Below are positions 42,424 to 50,938 of a stretch of DNA of 64,000 nt, in pieces. The first letter of the stretch is position 1; each line of letters begins with the position of its first letter. Origin of the DNA: Paucibacter sp. PLA-PC-4. Lineage in GTDB: Bacteria; Pseudomonadota; Gammaproteobacteria; Burkholderiales; Burkholderiaceae_C. The notes under the pieces are model-generated. The model did no database searches and had not been told where the DNA came from. It worked only from the letters and a program-made list of their open reading frames with translations. The stretch lies in assembly GCF_026241155.1 (NCBI RefSeq), contig NZ_JAPFGP010000002.1:124001-188000 (forward strand), in the 5' to 3' direction. A program made the position numbers and the translations under genes.

Positions 42424-44439
42424 ATGAACGCTGCGAGCTCCTGGATCCTGTTGTTGGCAGGGCGCCTGCGCGCCTGGGTGATGGCCGAGCCGGCCACCGG
42501 TCGCGCCGGCCCGGCCGATGTGCAGCTCAGCGCGCTGCGCGTGATGCTGTTGGCCTGCGCGGTGCTGGGCGCCGGGGTCGGGCTGCACAGCGCGGTGTTG
42601 GCCCTGCGCCTGGGCAAACCGTGGGCGGTGGTGATCGTGCTTTTGGTGCTGGGCCTGCTGGGCGCATCGATCGGGCGGGCGCGCCAGCGCAGCCGGGGCG
42701 GTGTGCTGCTGCTGTTGGCGGCCATCTATATGGCCGGGCTGGGCATCACCGTCTCCACCGGCAGCCAGCCCGAGCTCTCCCGCTTGGGCTATGTGGTCAG
42801 CTATATGACGCCGATGGTGGCGGGCCTGCTGTTGAGTTGGCGGCTGGGGCTGGCGCTGATGCTGTTCAACACCCTGTTCTTCTTGCTGGCGGTCACCGGC
42901 TTCCAGGCGCCGCAGTTGCCGCAGCAGCAGGTGCGGCTGCCTGGCTCGCTTTTCTATGTGCATGCGGCGCTGTTTATGTTCTTCAATCTATGTCTGCCGC
43001 TGGCGGTGTTCCGCTTGGTGGACGGCATGCGTCGCACCGAGGCCCAGCTGCGCGGCTCGGTGCGACGCGAGGCCTGGGCCACCTGGCACGACCCGCTGAC
43101 CGGCCTGTCCAACCGAAGCCATTGCATCCGCAGGCTTCAGGCCTGCTGCGTGGCCGGTGCGCCGGCGCTGGCGCTGCTGACGCTGCGCCTGTGCAATCTG
43201 CGCCAGCTCAATGCGCGCTACGGTGTCGCCGCCGGCGACGAGCTGCTGCGGCATTTCGTGCGCCAGCTGCGGGCTGTGCTGCCGGCCGGGGCCGGAGCGG
43301 CACGGGTGCGCGGCTCGGTGATCGCGCTGCTGCTGCCGCTGGCGGCCGACTCGCTCGACGAGGCCGCGGTACTGGCGCTGGTGGCCGGCCTGCGCGCGCG
43401 GCTGCCCCAGCATGGTCAGGCGGCTCAGCAGAGCGTGGCGCTGGAGTTGGCCTTCGGCCTGGTGACCAGCGCCGATCTGCTGGCGCGCCAGCCCGGTGCC
43501 GACGGTGCCGAGCTGCTTCGCTGTGCCGAGCTGGCGCTGGACATGGGGCAGGACCCGCGCTGGCGCGAAACCCATGACGGCCTGGTGCTGCTTAACGCCG
43601 CCACCGCGCGGGCGGTGGCGCGCAGCATGGCCATCGAAGCCGAGCTGCCGCAGGCGCTGGCCGGCCAGCAGCTGCATTTGCTCTACCAGCCGAAGCTGCG
43701 CCCCGATGGCCAGTTGCTGGGCTTCGAGGCCCTGGTTCGCTGGACCAGCCCGGTGCTGGGTGCGGTCTCGCCGGTGGACTTCATCCCGGTGGCCGAGGCC
43801 TGCGGCCTTGTGGGTGGCATCAGCGACTGGGTGATCGAAGCCGCCTGTGCCCAGCTGGCGCAGTGGCGTATCCAGGGCCTGCCGGTGGACCGCTGCCATC
43901 TGGCGATCAATCTGTCGGCCCGCGATCTGGAGCGGGATGAGCTATTCGCCATCCTGCAGGCCTGCATGGCTCGCCACGGTGTAACGCCCGAGCAGTTGGA
44001 GCTAGAGGTCACCGAGTCGGCGCTGGCGCGCCAGCCGGCCCAGGCGCTGCAGCAACTGCAGCGCCTGCACGAGGCCGGTTTTCGCATCGCCATCGACGAC
44101 TTTGGCACCGGGTACTCCTCGCTTGCCAAGCTGGTGGACCTGCCCATCGACGTGCTGAAGATCGACCGCAGCTTTCTGCGCAGCCTGCCCGGCGACGCGC
44201 GGCGCGAGCGGGTCGTGCGCTCGGTGGTGTCGCTAGCGCACAGCCTGCGGCTTCAGGTGGTGGCAGAGGGAGTTGAGACCATGCCGCAACTGCTGTTCCT
44301 GCAGGCGCTGGGCGTGCAAGGCCTGCAGGGCTATCTCTACGGCCGGCCGGAGCGGCCCGGGCATTGGGAGGCGCTGATACGGCAGGGCAGGCTGAAGGAT
44401 TTGTCGGACACGACGCGTGCGGCGCAGAGTCCGGCCTGA
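42424..44439 (+). CDS. Membrane EAL-domain protein with degenerate GGDEF
   Basis: 671 residues from the ATG at 42424 (a GTG at 42403 is an alternative). Residues about 35-200 contain five or six membrane helices. A degenerate GGDEF domain follows, with RVRGSVIALLLP where RxGGDEFxxLLP is expected, so it should not make c-di-GMP. The EAL domain is intact: GFEALVRW, AINLSARDL, DDFGTGYSSLAKLVDLPIDVLKIDRSFL and VAEGVET. It is a candidate c-di-GMP phosphodiesterase at the inner membrane. The gene stands alone between the helicase and the convergent LysR gene. Confidence 0.93.
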   Translation: MNAASSWILLLAGRLRAWVMAEPATGRAGPADVQLSALRVMLLACAVLGAGVGLHSAVLALRLGKPWAVVIVLLVLGLLGASIGRARQRSRGGVLLLLAAIYMAGLGITVSTGSQPELSRLGYVVSYMTPMVAGLLLSWRLGLALMLFNTLFFLLAVTGFQAPQLPQQQVRLPGSLFYVHAALFMFFNLCLPLAVFRLVDGMRRTEAQLRGSVRREAWATWHDPLTGLSNRSHCIRRLQACCVAGAPALALLTLRLCNLRQLNARYGVAAGDELLRHFVRQLRAVLPAGAGAARVRGSVIALLLPLAADSLDEAAVLALVAGLRARLPQHGQAAQQSVALELAFGLVTSADLLARQPGADGAELLRCAELALDMGQDPRWRETHDGLVLLNAATARAVARSMAIEAELPQALAGQQLHLLYQPKLRPDGQLLGFEALVRWTSPVLGAVSPVDFIPVAEACGLVGGISDWVIEAACAQLAQWRIQGLPVDRCHLAINLSARDLERDELFAILQACMARHGVTPEQLELEVTESALARQPAQALQQLQRLHEAGFRIAIDDFGTGYSSLAKLVDLPIDVLKIDRSFLRSLPGDARRERVVRSVVSLAHSLRLQVVAEGVETMPQLLFLQALGVQGLQGYLYGRPERPGHWEALIRQGRLKDLSDTTRAAQSPA

Positions 44440-44461
44440 GTCCTGGGGCGCTGCTCCGAGG

Positions 44462-45385
44462 CTATGGCCGGGCCGGACCAGGCCACACCGTCCCGTGATG
44501 CGCACAGATGCGAGCGATCAGTTCGTGTGCATAGGCGGGCAGGCGCTGGCCCTGGCGGGTCAGCAGATAGCGCTGGCGCAGCGCCCAGTCGTCCTTCAGC
44601 GCCACCAGCGCGATGCCCATGCCGGCGGCTTGATGGCGTTGCGCTGCAGACTCCGGCGCCAGCCCCAGGCCGACGCCGGCCTCCACCATGCGGCACATCG
44701 CATCGAAGCTGCTGACCTGGACCCGCAGCTTGGGCGCCGCCATGCCCATCTCCTCGACCACGCGAGTCAGGAATCGCGCGATCGTGCTGTCCTCGTGCAT
44801 ACCGACAAAAGCCTCGCCCAGCACTTCGGCGAGCATCACCTTGGCGCGCCGCGCCAGCCGATGGCGGCGCGCGCAGACCAGCACCAGGCGGTCGGTCGCG
44901 AAGTGGAAGGCGTCCAGTCCCTGCGGATCGACGGCGCCGGCTGCAATGCCCAGATCGGCCCGTCCCTCGCGCACGCCGCGTGCGATCTCGTGGTTGGCAT
45001 GCTCTTTGAGCCCCACCGTGACACGCGGCTGCGCGGCCAGAAAGCCGGCCAAGATTTCTGGCATGAACTCGGTCATCGCCGTTGTGTTGGCGAACACGCG
45101 TACATGGCCCTGCAGGCCGCCGCCGTACTCTTGCAGCTCGGCGCGCAGCGACTCGGCCTGCTGCAGCATCAGTCTGGCGTGATGGGCGAAGGCTTCGCCG
45201 GCCGGCGTCAGCCGCACGCCCCGCGCCTGCCGCTCCAGCAGGGCCATGCCGGCCTGCTCCTCGATCGCGCGGATGCGGGTGCTGGTGGCCGTCAGCGACA
45301 GATGAACCAGCGCGGCGGCATGGGTTAGATTGGCCTGTTCGGCCACCACGACGAACAGACGCAGATCGCTCAGGCTCAAACGCAT
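44462..45385 (-). CDS. LysR-family regulator of the Bug/CoA-transferase operon
   Basis: 307 residues from the ATG at 45385. The N-terminal wHTH (LRLFVVVAEQANLTHAAALVHLSLTATSTRIRAIEEQ, then GVRLTPAG) is standard, with the effector domain from about 90. The gene is divergent from the Bug protein/CoA transferase/CoA lyase genes, the normal layout for a local activator. A palindrome at 45410-45426 in the intergenic space is its likely site. The inducer is probably the carboxylate bound by the Bug protein or a CoA ester from it; this is inference. Confidence 0.92.
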   Translation of the reverse strand: MRLSLSDLRLFVVVAEQANLTHAAALVHLSLTATSTRIRAIEEQAGMALLERQARGVRLTPAGEAFAHHARLMLQQAESLRAELQEYGGGLQGHVRVFANTTAMTEFMPEILAGFLAAQPRVTVGLKEHANHEIARGVREGRADLGIAAGAVDPQGLDAFHFATDRLVLVCARRHRLARRAKVMLAEVLGEAFVGMHEDSTIARFLTRVVEEMGMAAPKLRVQVSSFDAMCRMVEAGVGLGLAPESAAQRHQAAGMGIALVALKDDWALRQRYLLTRQGQRLPAYAHELIARICAHHGTVWPGPARP

Positions 45386-45409
45386 CGCAGAGGTCTCCGT
45401 CGCTCCTGA

Positions 45410-45426
45410 CTTCCGGAAATCGGAAG
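45410..45426. promoter_or_regulatory. Candidate LysR operator
   Basis: CTTCCG-GAAAT-CGGAAG is a six-base inverted repeat with a five-base spacer, 25 bases upstream of the LysR ATG and about 90 bases from the Bug gene. It fits the LTTR layout in which the site overlaps the regulator's own promoter. Confidence 0.55.
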
Positions 45427-45514
45427 CCTCGTCTCCAAACATTGGCATTGTTGCGCAGACCGACCGCGGCCAAGATCGTGGCATTCCAATCCCACCGACA
45501 CACGGAGACAAGCC

Positions 45515-46492
45515 ATGACATCCCACCAACTGATCCGTCGCACGCTGTGCGCTGCCCTGCTGGGCCTGTGCGGCGGCGGCGCTGCGCTGGCCAGCGACTA
45601 CCCTGCCAAGCCCATCACCCTGATCGTGCCGCAGAACGCCGGCGGCACGAACGACATCGTGGCCCGCATTGTCGGCCAGCGCTTGGGCGAAACGCTCAAG
45701 GGTACTGTGGTGGTGGAGAACCGTGTCGGGGCGGGCGGCAATATCGGCACCCAGCTGGCGGCTCGGGCCAACAAGGACGGCTACACGCTCTTGATGACCA
45801 TCAGCAGCAGCCAGGCCATCAACCCGGCGGTCTACAAATCGCCGGGATTCGACCCGGTGAAGGACTTCGTGCCGATCGCGCTGGTCGGCTCGGTGCCCAA
45901 TGTGCTGGTGGTGACGCCCGGCTTTGCGGCCAAGAACCTGGACGACTTCCTGAAGCTGGTGAAAGCCAAGCCCGGCGTCTACCAATACGCCTCGGCCGGC
46001 AACGGCACGCTCAACCACCTGCTGGGCGAGATGCTCAACAGCATGGGCGGGCTGGAGATTCAGCACATCCCCTATAAGGGCGTGGCGCCCGCGCTGACCG
46101 ATGTGATCGGCGGCCAGGTGCCGATGGCCTTTGCCAGTTTGCCCTCGGTGCTGGGCTATCTGAAGAGCGGCCGCTTGCTGGCCTTGGGAGTGAGCTCGCC
46201 GCAGCGCTCGCCGGCCTTGCCCGAGGTGCCGGCCATCGGCGAGAAGGTGCCGGGCTATGCCGGCACCCTGTGGGTGGGCCTGTTCGCGCCACGCGGCGTG
46301 CCGGCAGAGGTGGAGCGCCGCCTCGGCGAGGCGATGGCCAGCGTGCTGCAGCATGGCGACACGCGCGCTGCGTTGAGCGCCCAAGGCGTGGAGCTGGCCA
46401 GCGCAACGCCGGCCCAGTTCGCCGCGCTGTTGCAAGAAGACATCGCCCGCTGGGGCAAGCTCGTCAAGAGCTCCGGCGCCAAAATCGACTGA
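45515..46492 (+). CDS. Bug-family tricarboxylate-binding protein
   Basis: 325 residues, with signal peptide ending ALASDYPAK. The opening YPAKPITLIVPQNAGGTNDIVAR is the Bug-family ligand-loop signature, and the rest (GQLAARANKDGYTLL, QHIPYKGVAPALTDVIGGQVPMAF, GVPAEVERRLGEAM) matches throughout. Bug proteins deliver carboxylates to tripartite tricarboxylate transporters (TctAB) or act as sensors. No tctA/tctB is in this operon, as is usual for most Bug genes in Burkholderiales. It is directly followed by the CoA transferase. Confidence 0.93.
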   Translation: MTSHQLIRRTLCAALLGLCGGGAALASDYPAKPITLIVPQNAGGTNDIVARIVGQRLGETLKGTVVVENRVGAGGNIGTQLAARANKDGYTLLMTISSSQAINPAVYKSPGFDPVKDFVPIALVGSVPNVLVVTPGFAAKNLDDFLKLVKAKPGVYQYASAGNGTLNHLLGEMLNSMGGLEIQHIPYKGVAPALTDVIGGQVPMAFASLPSVLGYLKSGRLLALGVSSPQRSPALPEVPAIGEKVPGYAGTLWVGLFAPRGVPAEVERRLGEAMASVLQHGDTRAALSAQGVELASATPAQFAALLQEDIARWGKLVKSSGAKID

Positions 46493-46505
46493 GGGGCCGA
46501 CCATC

Positions 46506-47669
46506 ATGAGCAACGAACGCCCCCGCCCGCTCGACGGCATCACGGTCGTCTCCCTCGAACACGCGATTGCCGCGCCTTTCTGCACGCGCCAGCTGGCCGA
46601 CCAGGGCGCGCGGGTCATCAAGGTGGAGCGGGCAGGCGAGGGTGACTTTGCTCGCCATTACGACAGCCGGGTGGCCGGGCAATGCTCGCATTTCGTCTGG
46701 GTCAATCGCTCCAAGGAAAGCCTGGCGTTGGACCTGAAGAGCCCAGCCGCCGATGCCGTGATGCAGGGCCTACTGGCCAAGGCCGATGTGTTCGTGCAGA
46801 ACCTCGCGCCCGGGGCCGCCGCTCGGCTGGGGCTGGACGCCGCGACGCTGCGCGGGCGGTACCCGCGCCTGATCGTCTGCGACATCTCGGGCTACGGCAA
46901 CGACGGCCCCTATCGCGACCGCAAGGCCTATGACCTGCTGATCCAGGCCGAGGCCGGCTTTCTGTCGGTCACCGGCACGCCTGAAGATCCGGTCAAGGCT
47001 GGCGCCTCGATTGCCGACATCGCGGCTGCGATGTATGCCTACACCAACATCCTCTCGGCTCTGTTGCTGCGTGCCAGGACCGGCGAGGGCTCTCACATCG
47101 ATGTGTCTATGCTGGAGGCGCTGAGCGAGTGGATGGGCTACCCGCTGTACTACGCCTACCAGGGCGCGAGCCCGCCCCCGCGGCTGGGAGCCGCCCACGC
47201 CACTATCTATCCTTACGGCCCCTTCCAGGCCGGCGACGGCCGCACCGTGATGCTGGGCCTGCAGAACGAGCGCGAATGGCAGGCTTTTTGCGCGCTTGTG
47301 CTGGAGCAGCCCGGTTTGGCCTGCGAGCCGCGCTTTGCCAGCAATGCGGCCCGCAACAGCCACCGCGAGGAGCTGCGCGCGCTGATCCTGGCCTGCTTTG
47401 CGACGCTGAGCAGCAGCGAGCTGCGCGAACGCCTGGACCGCGCCCAGATCGCCAACGCCGATGTCAACAGCATGGCCGAGCTGTGGGAGCACCCGCAGCT
47501 GGCCGCCCGCCAGCGCTGGACCGAGGTCGACTCGCCGGCCGGCCCGATCAAGGCCCTGCTGCCGCCGGGCGCCAATGCGTCCTACAACCCGCGCATGGAG
47601 GCCATTCCGGCGCTGGGCCAGCACAACACGGACATCCTGCGCGAGCTGGGCCTGGAGGGCCGGCTGTGA
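46506..47669 (+). CDS. CaiB/BaiF-family (class III) CoA transferase
   Basis: 387 residues. The N-terminal PLDGITVVSLEHAIAAPFCTRQLADQGARVIKVERAGEGDFAR is the family signature, with the catalytic Asp expected in the GxxxSDxxxA-equivalent region around VTGTPEDPVKAGASIAD. HIDVSMLEALSEWM and NADVNSMAELWEHPQL follow. It moves CoA between carboxylates. Its pairing with a CoA lyase two frames on suggests activation of a hydroxydicarboxylate, for example citramalate or malate, before cleavage. It overlaps the lyase gene by four bases. Confidence 0.92.
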   Translation: MSNERPRPLDGITVVSLEHAIAAPFCTRQLADQGARVIKVERAGEGDFARHYDSRVAGQCSHFVWVNRSKESLALDLKSPAADAVMQGLLAKADVFVQNLAPGAAARLGLDAATLRGRYPRLIVCDISGYGNDGPYRDRKAYDLLIQAEAGFLSVTGTPEDPVKAGASIADIAAAMYAYTNILSALLLRARTGEGSHIDVSMLEALSEWMGYPLYYAYQGASPPPRLGAAHATIYPYGPFQAGDGRTVMLGLQNEREWQAFCALVLEQPGLACEPRFASNAARNSHREELRALILACFATLSSSELRERLDRAQIANADVNSMAELWEHPQLAARQRWTEVDSPAGPIKALLPPGANASYNPRMEAIPALGQHNTDILRELGLEGRL

Positions 47670-48508
47670 ACACCGGCCGGCGAGCCCGCCCGCTGGACCA
47701 GGCGCGCAGCCTGCTGTTCGTGCCCGGCAACCGGCCCGAGCGATTTGCCAAGGCCCTTGCCAGCGGCGCCGATGCCGTGATCTTCGACCTGGAAGACGCC
47801 GTGCCGGCGGCCGACAAGGCGGCGGCCCGCCTGGGCATCGCGTCGCAGTGGCCGCAGCTGTACGGCCAGGGCCGGCCCCTGCTGCTGCGCATCAATGCCG
47901 AGGGCGGGCCCGATTGGCCGCTGGACCTGGCGCTGCTGGCGCGCCTGCCGGGGCTGGCTGCCGTGATGTGTCCAAAGGTCGAGTCGGCACTGACGCTGAC
48001 TCGGCTGGCCGAGGCCAGCTCCTTGCCCGTTCTGCCACTGATCGAGTCGGCGCGGGGCTGGCAGGCCCTGGCCGAGATCGCCGCCGCGCCGGGCGTGCTG
48101 CGCCTGGTGTTGGGCCATATTGACTTCATGGCCGACACCGACATCAGTTGCGGCGCCGATGAGGCCGAGCTGGCGCCGCTGCGCTTCGCGCTGGCAATGC
48201 AGACACGGCTAGCCGGTCTTGCGCCGGCCATCGACGGCGTGACCGTGCAGACCGACGATGCCGAGCGCTTGCTGGCCGATTGCCAGCGCGCACGTCGCTA
48301 CGGCTTCGGCGCCAAGCTGTGCATCCACCCGCGCCAGATTGACGGCGTGCATGCGGGACTGCTACCCAGCGACGCCGAGCTGGCCTGGGCCCGCCGTGTG
48401 GTCGAGGCGGACGCCGCGGCCGGCGGAGCGGCCCTGCAGCTGGACGGCCGCATGATTGACCGGCCGGTGGTTCTACAGGCGCAGCGCTGGATGGCGCTGG
48501 CGGAGTAG
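47666..48508 (+). CDS. CoA ester lyase, HpcH/CitE family
   Basis: 280 residues from a GTG at 47666 overlapping the CoA transferase stop (GTGA). The CitE-like core shows RSLLFVPGNRPERFAKALASGADAVIFDLEDAVP, with the Arg/Glu/Asp catalytic set, VMCPKVESA, GHIDFMADT and CIHPRQI. It cleaves or forms 3-hydroxyacyl-CoA-type esters such as (S)-citramalyl-CoA or malyl-CoA to acetyl-CoA plus pyruvate or glyoxylate. With the CoA transferase it makes a two-step route; a hydratase, needed for itaconate, is not present here. Confidence 0.93.
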   Translation: MNTGRRARPLDQARSLLFVPGNRPERFAKALASGADAVIFDLEDAVPAADKAAARLGIASQWPQLYGQGRPLLLRINAEGGPDWPLDLALLARLPGLAAVMCPKVESALTLTRLAEASSLPVLPLIESARGWQALAEIAAAPGVLRLVLGHIDFMADTDISCGADEAELAPLRFALAMQTRLAGLAPAIDGVTVQTDDAERLLADCQRARRYGFGAKLCIHPRQIDGVHAGLLPSDAELAWARRVVEADAAAGGAALQLDGRMIDRPVVLQAQRWMALAE

Positions 48509-48552
48509 CACTGGCGCTCCGCGGCCAGCATCTCTCGCAAGGTGCCCCCAGC

Positions 48553-49140
48553 TCAGGTGGCCTGGACCACGGCGCCGAGCCCATGCCGGGCCGTGTGCTG
48601 GAAAAAGTCCTGCAGCTCGGCGAAGTTCTCGCTCAGATAAGCCTGGGACTCGGCATCCTGGCGCCGCCACAGCGCGCTTAGATAGGCGTCATCCATATTG
48701 ACCCGCTGGCTGACCTCGATCAGCGCGGCCGCGTCGACACCGGCATAGGCCTCGGCGATTCGCGCCATCGCGTCGCTGCGCAGGCAAAGGGCTGGACCAT
48801 AGCCGACCTCGATGGCGCCGATCGGCGCGCCGTCCTCAAAGAAGTTCGGCGCGCCCGGCTCCAGCGCCTTCAGGCAGGTGTTGATCCCGTCCCAGGATTT
48901 ATCGAGATCGAGCATGCGCATCTCCTGCTCGGCAAAGCTCAGCGACGGCACTGGCGGCGGCGCTACCGCGGCCTTGCCGAACAGGCGGGCCCAGAGCGAG
49001 GGCTGGGCGTCGAAGCCGATCTCTCGCAGATAGACAGCCTCATCGTCCGGTTCGAGCAGCCGCCAGACCAGCGGTGGATCGGCTAGCAGCTGGTCGATGT
49101 GGTGGTCGGCGACGGCATAGGCAACAAGGCAGACTCCCAT
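48553..49140 (-). CDS. DUF1877/YfbM-family protein
   Basis: 195 residues from the ATG at 49140. Family features include SFAEQEMRMLDLDKSWDGINTCLKALEPG (the LDKxW segment), PIGAIEVGYGPALCLRS (the GYGPA turn), IAEAYAGVDAAAL and SENFAELQDFFQHTARHG. E. coli YfbM has a known fold but no known function. The gene is convergent with the CoA lyase gene and 16 bases downstream of the RNase D-like gene on the same strand. Confidence 0.9.
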   Translation of the reverse strand: MGVCLVAYAVADHHIDQLLADPPLVWRLLEPDDEAVYLREIGFDAQPSLWARLFGKAAVAPPPVPSLSFAEQEMRMLDLDKSWDGINTCLKALEPGAPNFFEDGAPIGAIEVGYGPALCLRSDAMARIAEAYAGVDAAALIEVSQRVNMDDAYLSALWRRQDAESQAYLSENFAELQDFFQHTARHGLGAVVQAT

Positions 49141-49156
49141 GATCGAATCTCGGGTT

Positions 49157-49783
49157 TCAACGCTGTTGTCGCGGCGACAGGGCTGTCGCCGAGCCCATCG
49201 CCCGGAACACCTGCAGCGCGGCGAAGGCGTCATTGGCCGCGTAGGTCAGCTGGCTGGGGCTCAGCGTCGCGGCGGCCCAGTTCGAGGTGGTGGCCTTGCG
49301 CGACTTGCTCAAGCGCTGGCCCAGCACGGCGGCCACCGCCGCCTTGACGCCCAGGTCCTGCCGGTAGCCCAGCTGCTGGCGTAGCAGCCGGGACAGCTCG
49401 ACGCTGCCGCGCAGCTGCAGGCCGAGCTTGCGCAGCAGCGGGCCGCGGTCGGAGTCCAGGCCAAAGCCTACCTTCATGATCTCCTCGGACTCGATGACAC
49501 GCTTCAGGAAGTCCAGCGGCGGCCGGGCGTCGATCTGGATGATGAAGGCGCGCTCGGTCAGCGCGATCTGGATCAGGTGCGGGCCATCAGAGACGGCCTC
49601 CCGGGTGAAGGTAGGTTTGCTCTCGGTGTCGAAGCCGATCTGGCGCTCGCGCAGGATTTCCGCCTCGGCCGCCGCGAGATCGGCCTCGCTGCTCAGCAGA
49701 TGGATGCGCTCCAGCGTCAGGCCGGGGAAGGGCGGCAGCAGCGCGATCTCGTCGCGGGTCGGATGCTCCTTGCGCGGGCTCAT
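49157..49783 (-). CDS. Stand-alone 3'-5' exonuclease, RNase D-like DEDD fold
   Basis: 208 residues. The DnaQ-like metal ligands are visible: FDTES (Exo I, D-x-E), GFGLDSDRGPL (Exo II) and YAANDAFAALQVF (Exo III, Tyr and Asp). There is no HRDC domain as in full-length RNase D (about 370 residues), so this is the short plant/bacterial WRN-exonuclease-like form. It probably trims RNA or DNA 3' ends. It overlaps the broken glyoxalase-fold gene by four bases (ATGA). Confidence 0.88.
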   Translation of the reverse strand: MSPRKEHPTRDEIALLPPFPGLTLERIHLLSSEADLAAAEAEILRERQIGFDTESKPTFTREAVSDGPHLIQIALTERAFIIQIDARPPLDFLKRVIESEEIMKVGFGLDSDRGPLLRKLGLQLRGSVELSRLLRQQLGYRQDLGVKAAVAAVLGQRLSKSRKATTSNWAAATLSPSQLTYAANDAFAALQVFRAMGSATALSPRQQR

Positions 49784-49983
49784 CGGGCCGCCTCGGGGCC
49801 TGGATCATCGTAGCGCCCGGCGCTCACGACGGTACAGCCATTGGGGGCCCGCAGCCAGACCTCCCGGTGTCCGGCATAGGGGTTAACCTTGGGATGCTCG
49901 GGCACCGTGGCGCCCAGCTTGGCCTGGCACCAGCCGCTGCTGGCCTGAATATTCTCAACGGTGATCAGCGCTTGGGATTTCAA
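49780..49983 (-). pseudogene. Internally deleted glyoxalase-fold (VOC) protein
   Basis: 67 residues. It starts exactly as VOC proteins do, with MKSQALITVENIQASSGWCQ, and after only about 28 residues jumps to the family C-terminus, YAGHREVWLRAPNGCTVVSAGRYDD. A normal relative is 110-140 residues, so the middle (about half the fold, including metal ligands) is gone, with the frame kept. Translation is still coupled to the exonuclease gene. It could be a true mini-protein, but an in-frame deletion is the simplest reading. Confidence 0.7.
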
Positions 49984-49991
49984 GTTTTTTC

Positions 49992-50399
49992 TCAGCGCTT
50001 GCGCCGGATGACGAAAGCATTGTCGGCGAGCTGGAAGCCCAGCGCCGGGTAGTAGGACATGGCATTGGGCGCGGCAAGCAAGATCAGCGACACCTCGTCG
50101 CCGATCAGCGCTTGGGTACGCTCGACCAGCGCGCGGCCGATGCCCAGGCCTTGGTAGTCCTTGTCGACGGCGAGATCGGACAGGTAGCAGCAGTAGGCCC
50201 AGTCGGTCAGCGAGCGAGCAAGGCCGACCAACTGGTCCTCGACCCAGGCCGACAGCACCAGGCTAGGCGCGGCAAACATGCGCGCGATGCGCGGCAGATC
50301 CTGGGTCGGGCGCTTGATGCCCGAACGATCGAAAACACGCGCGACATCGAGGGGATCGAGTGGGTGCTCGTGGCGGTACTCAACAAGAGGTGGTTTCAT
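49992..50399 (-). CDS. GNAT-family N-acetyltransferase
   Basis: 135 residues from the ATG at 50399. The acetyl-CoA motif A is CCYLSDLAVDKDYQGLGIGRALVERTQAL (with the Q/GxGxG/A loop), preceded by the SAWVEDQLVGLARSLTDW strand and followed by LLAAPNAMSYYPALGFQLADNAF. The short N-terminal part means a compact single-domain enzyme. The acceptor amine is unknown. It lies eight bases upstream of the VOC relic on the same strand. Confidence 0.9.
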   Translation of the reverse strand: MKPPLVEYRHEHPLDPLDVARVFDRSGIKRPTQDLPRIARMFAAPSLVLSAWVEDQLVGLARSLTDWAYCCYLSDLAVDKDYQGLGIGRALVERTQALIGDEVSLILLAAPNAMSYYPALGFQLADNAFVIRRKR

Positions 50400-50452
50400 C
50401 GGATCTGTGAGTTGTGTTGCCCGGTCGCTTGGCGAGTTGTGTTCGGGGGTGT

Positions 50453-50824
50453 TCAGGGTGCGTCCCGGGCCATCAGCACCAGCACACCGACGAGGATGAA
50501 GACCGGCCAGGACAGAGGCCGGCCGCGCGTGAAGTGCAGCGGGAAGGTGGCAGACAGCAGGGCGGTGATGCCGACCACGGTCAGGACCTGGTCCCAGCCG
50601 ATCTCGCCCTGGTTGGCCGCGAAGACCAACCAGGCCAGGCCCCACCAGGCCACCGTCGTGAGGTGCCAGGCAAAACGCAGCGTGCCGACCGTGAACGCGG
50701 TGCCGCCCAGAAGCTTGGGCAGCAGCCCCTGACGCTTGAACAGGCGCATCAGCAGATAGCGTTCGCCGAGGCAGGAGTGGGCGAGGCCGGTGATCAGCAG
50801 CAGGGCGGTGGCGATGAGAAGCAT
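50453..50824 (-). CDS. Small four-helix membrane protein
   Basis: 123 residues from the ATG at 50824; a GTG at 50881 would add 19 residues. The sequence has four hydrophobic segments: LLIATALLLITGLAHS, TVAWWGLAWLVFAAN, VLTVVGITALLSATFPL and WPVFILVGVLVLMA. The GERYLLMRLFKRQGLL loop after helix 1 is polar and basic. I recognise no function. It is divergent from nothing and sits between the acetyltransferase and P-loop genes. Confidence 0.75.
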   Translation of the reverse strand: MLLIATALLLITGLAHSCLGERYLLMRLFKRQGLLPKLLGGTAFTVGTLRFAWHLTTVAWWGLAWLVFAANQGEIGWDQVLTVVGITALLSATFPLHFTRGRPLSWPVFILVGVLVLMARDAP

Positions 50825-50938
50825 GGGCAAGAAGGTCCGTGGGGGCTGACTGACTTGTACCTCAGCTGCGGCCGTGGACACATGGAGGGCATACCGGAGC
50901 GCCTTTGCGTGCGCGGGGATATCGCCTTGTCACATCAT

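Noticed and set aside
39885-42725. A 946-codon open frame on the minus strand opposite the dehydrogenase and helicase genes
   Set aside because: It is antisense to two clearly conserved plus-strand genes and its product shows only composition-driven Ala/Arg/Gln/His runs without family motifs; long antisense frames are common at this GC content.
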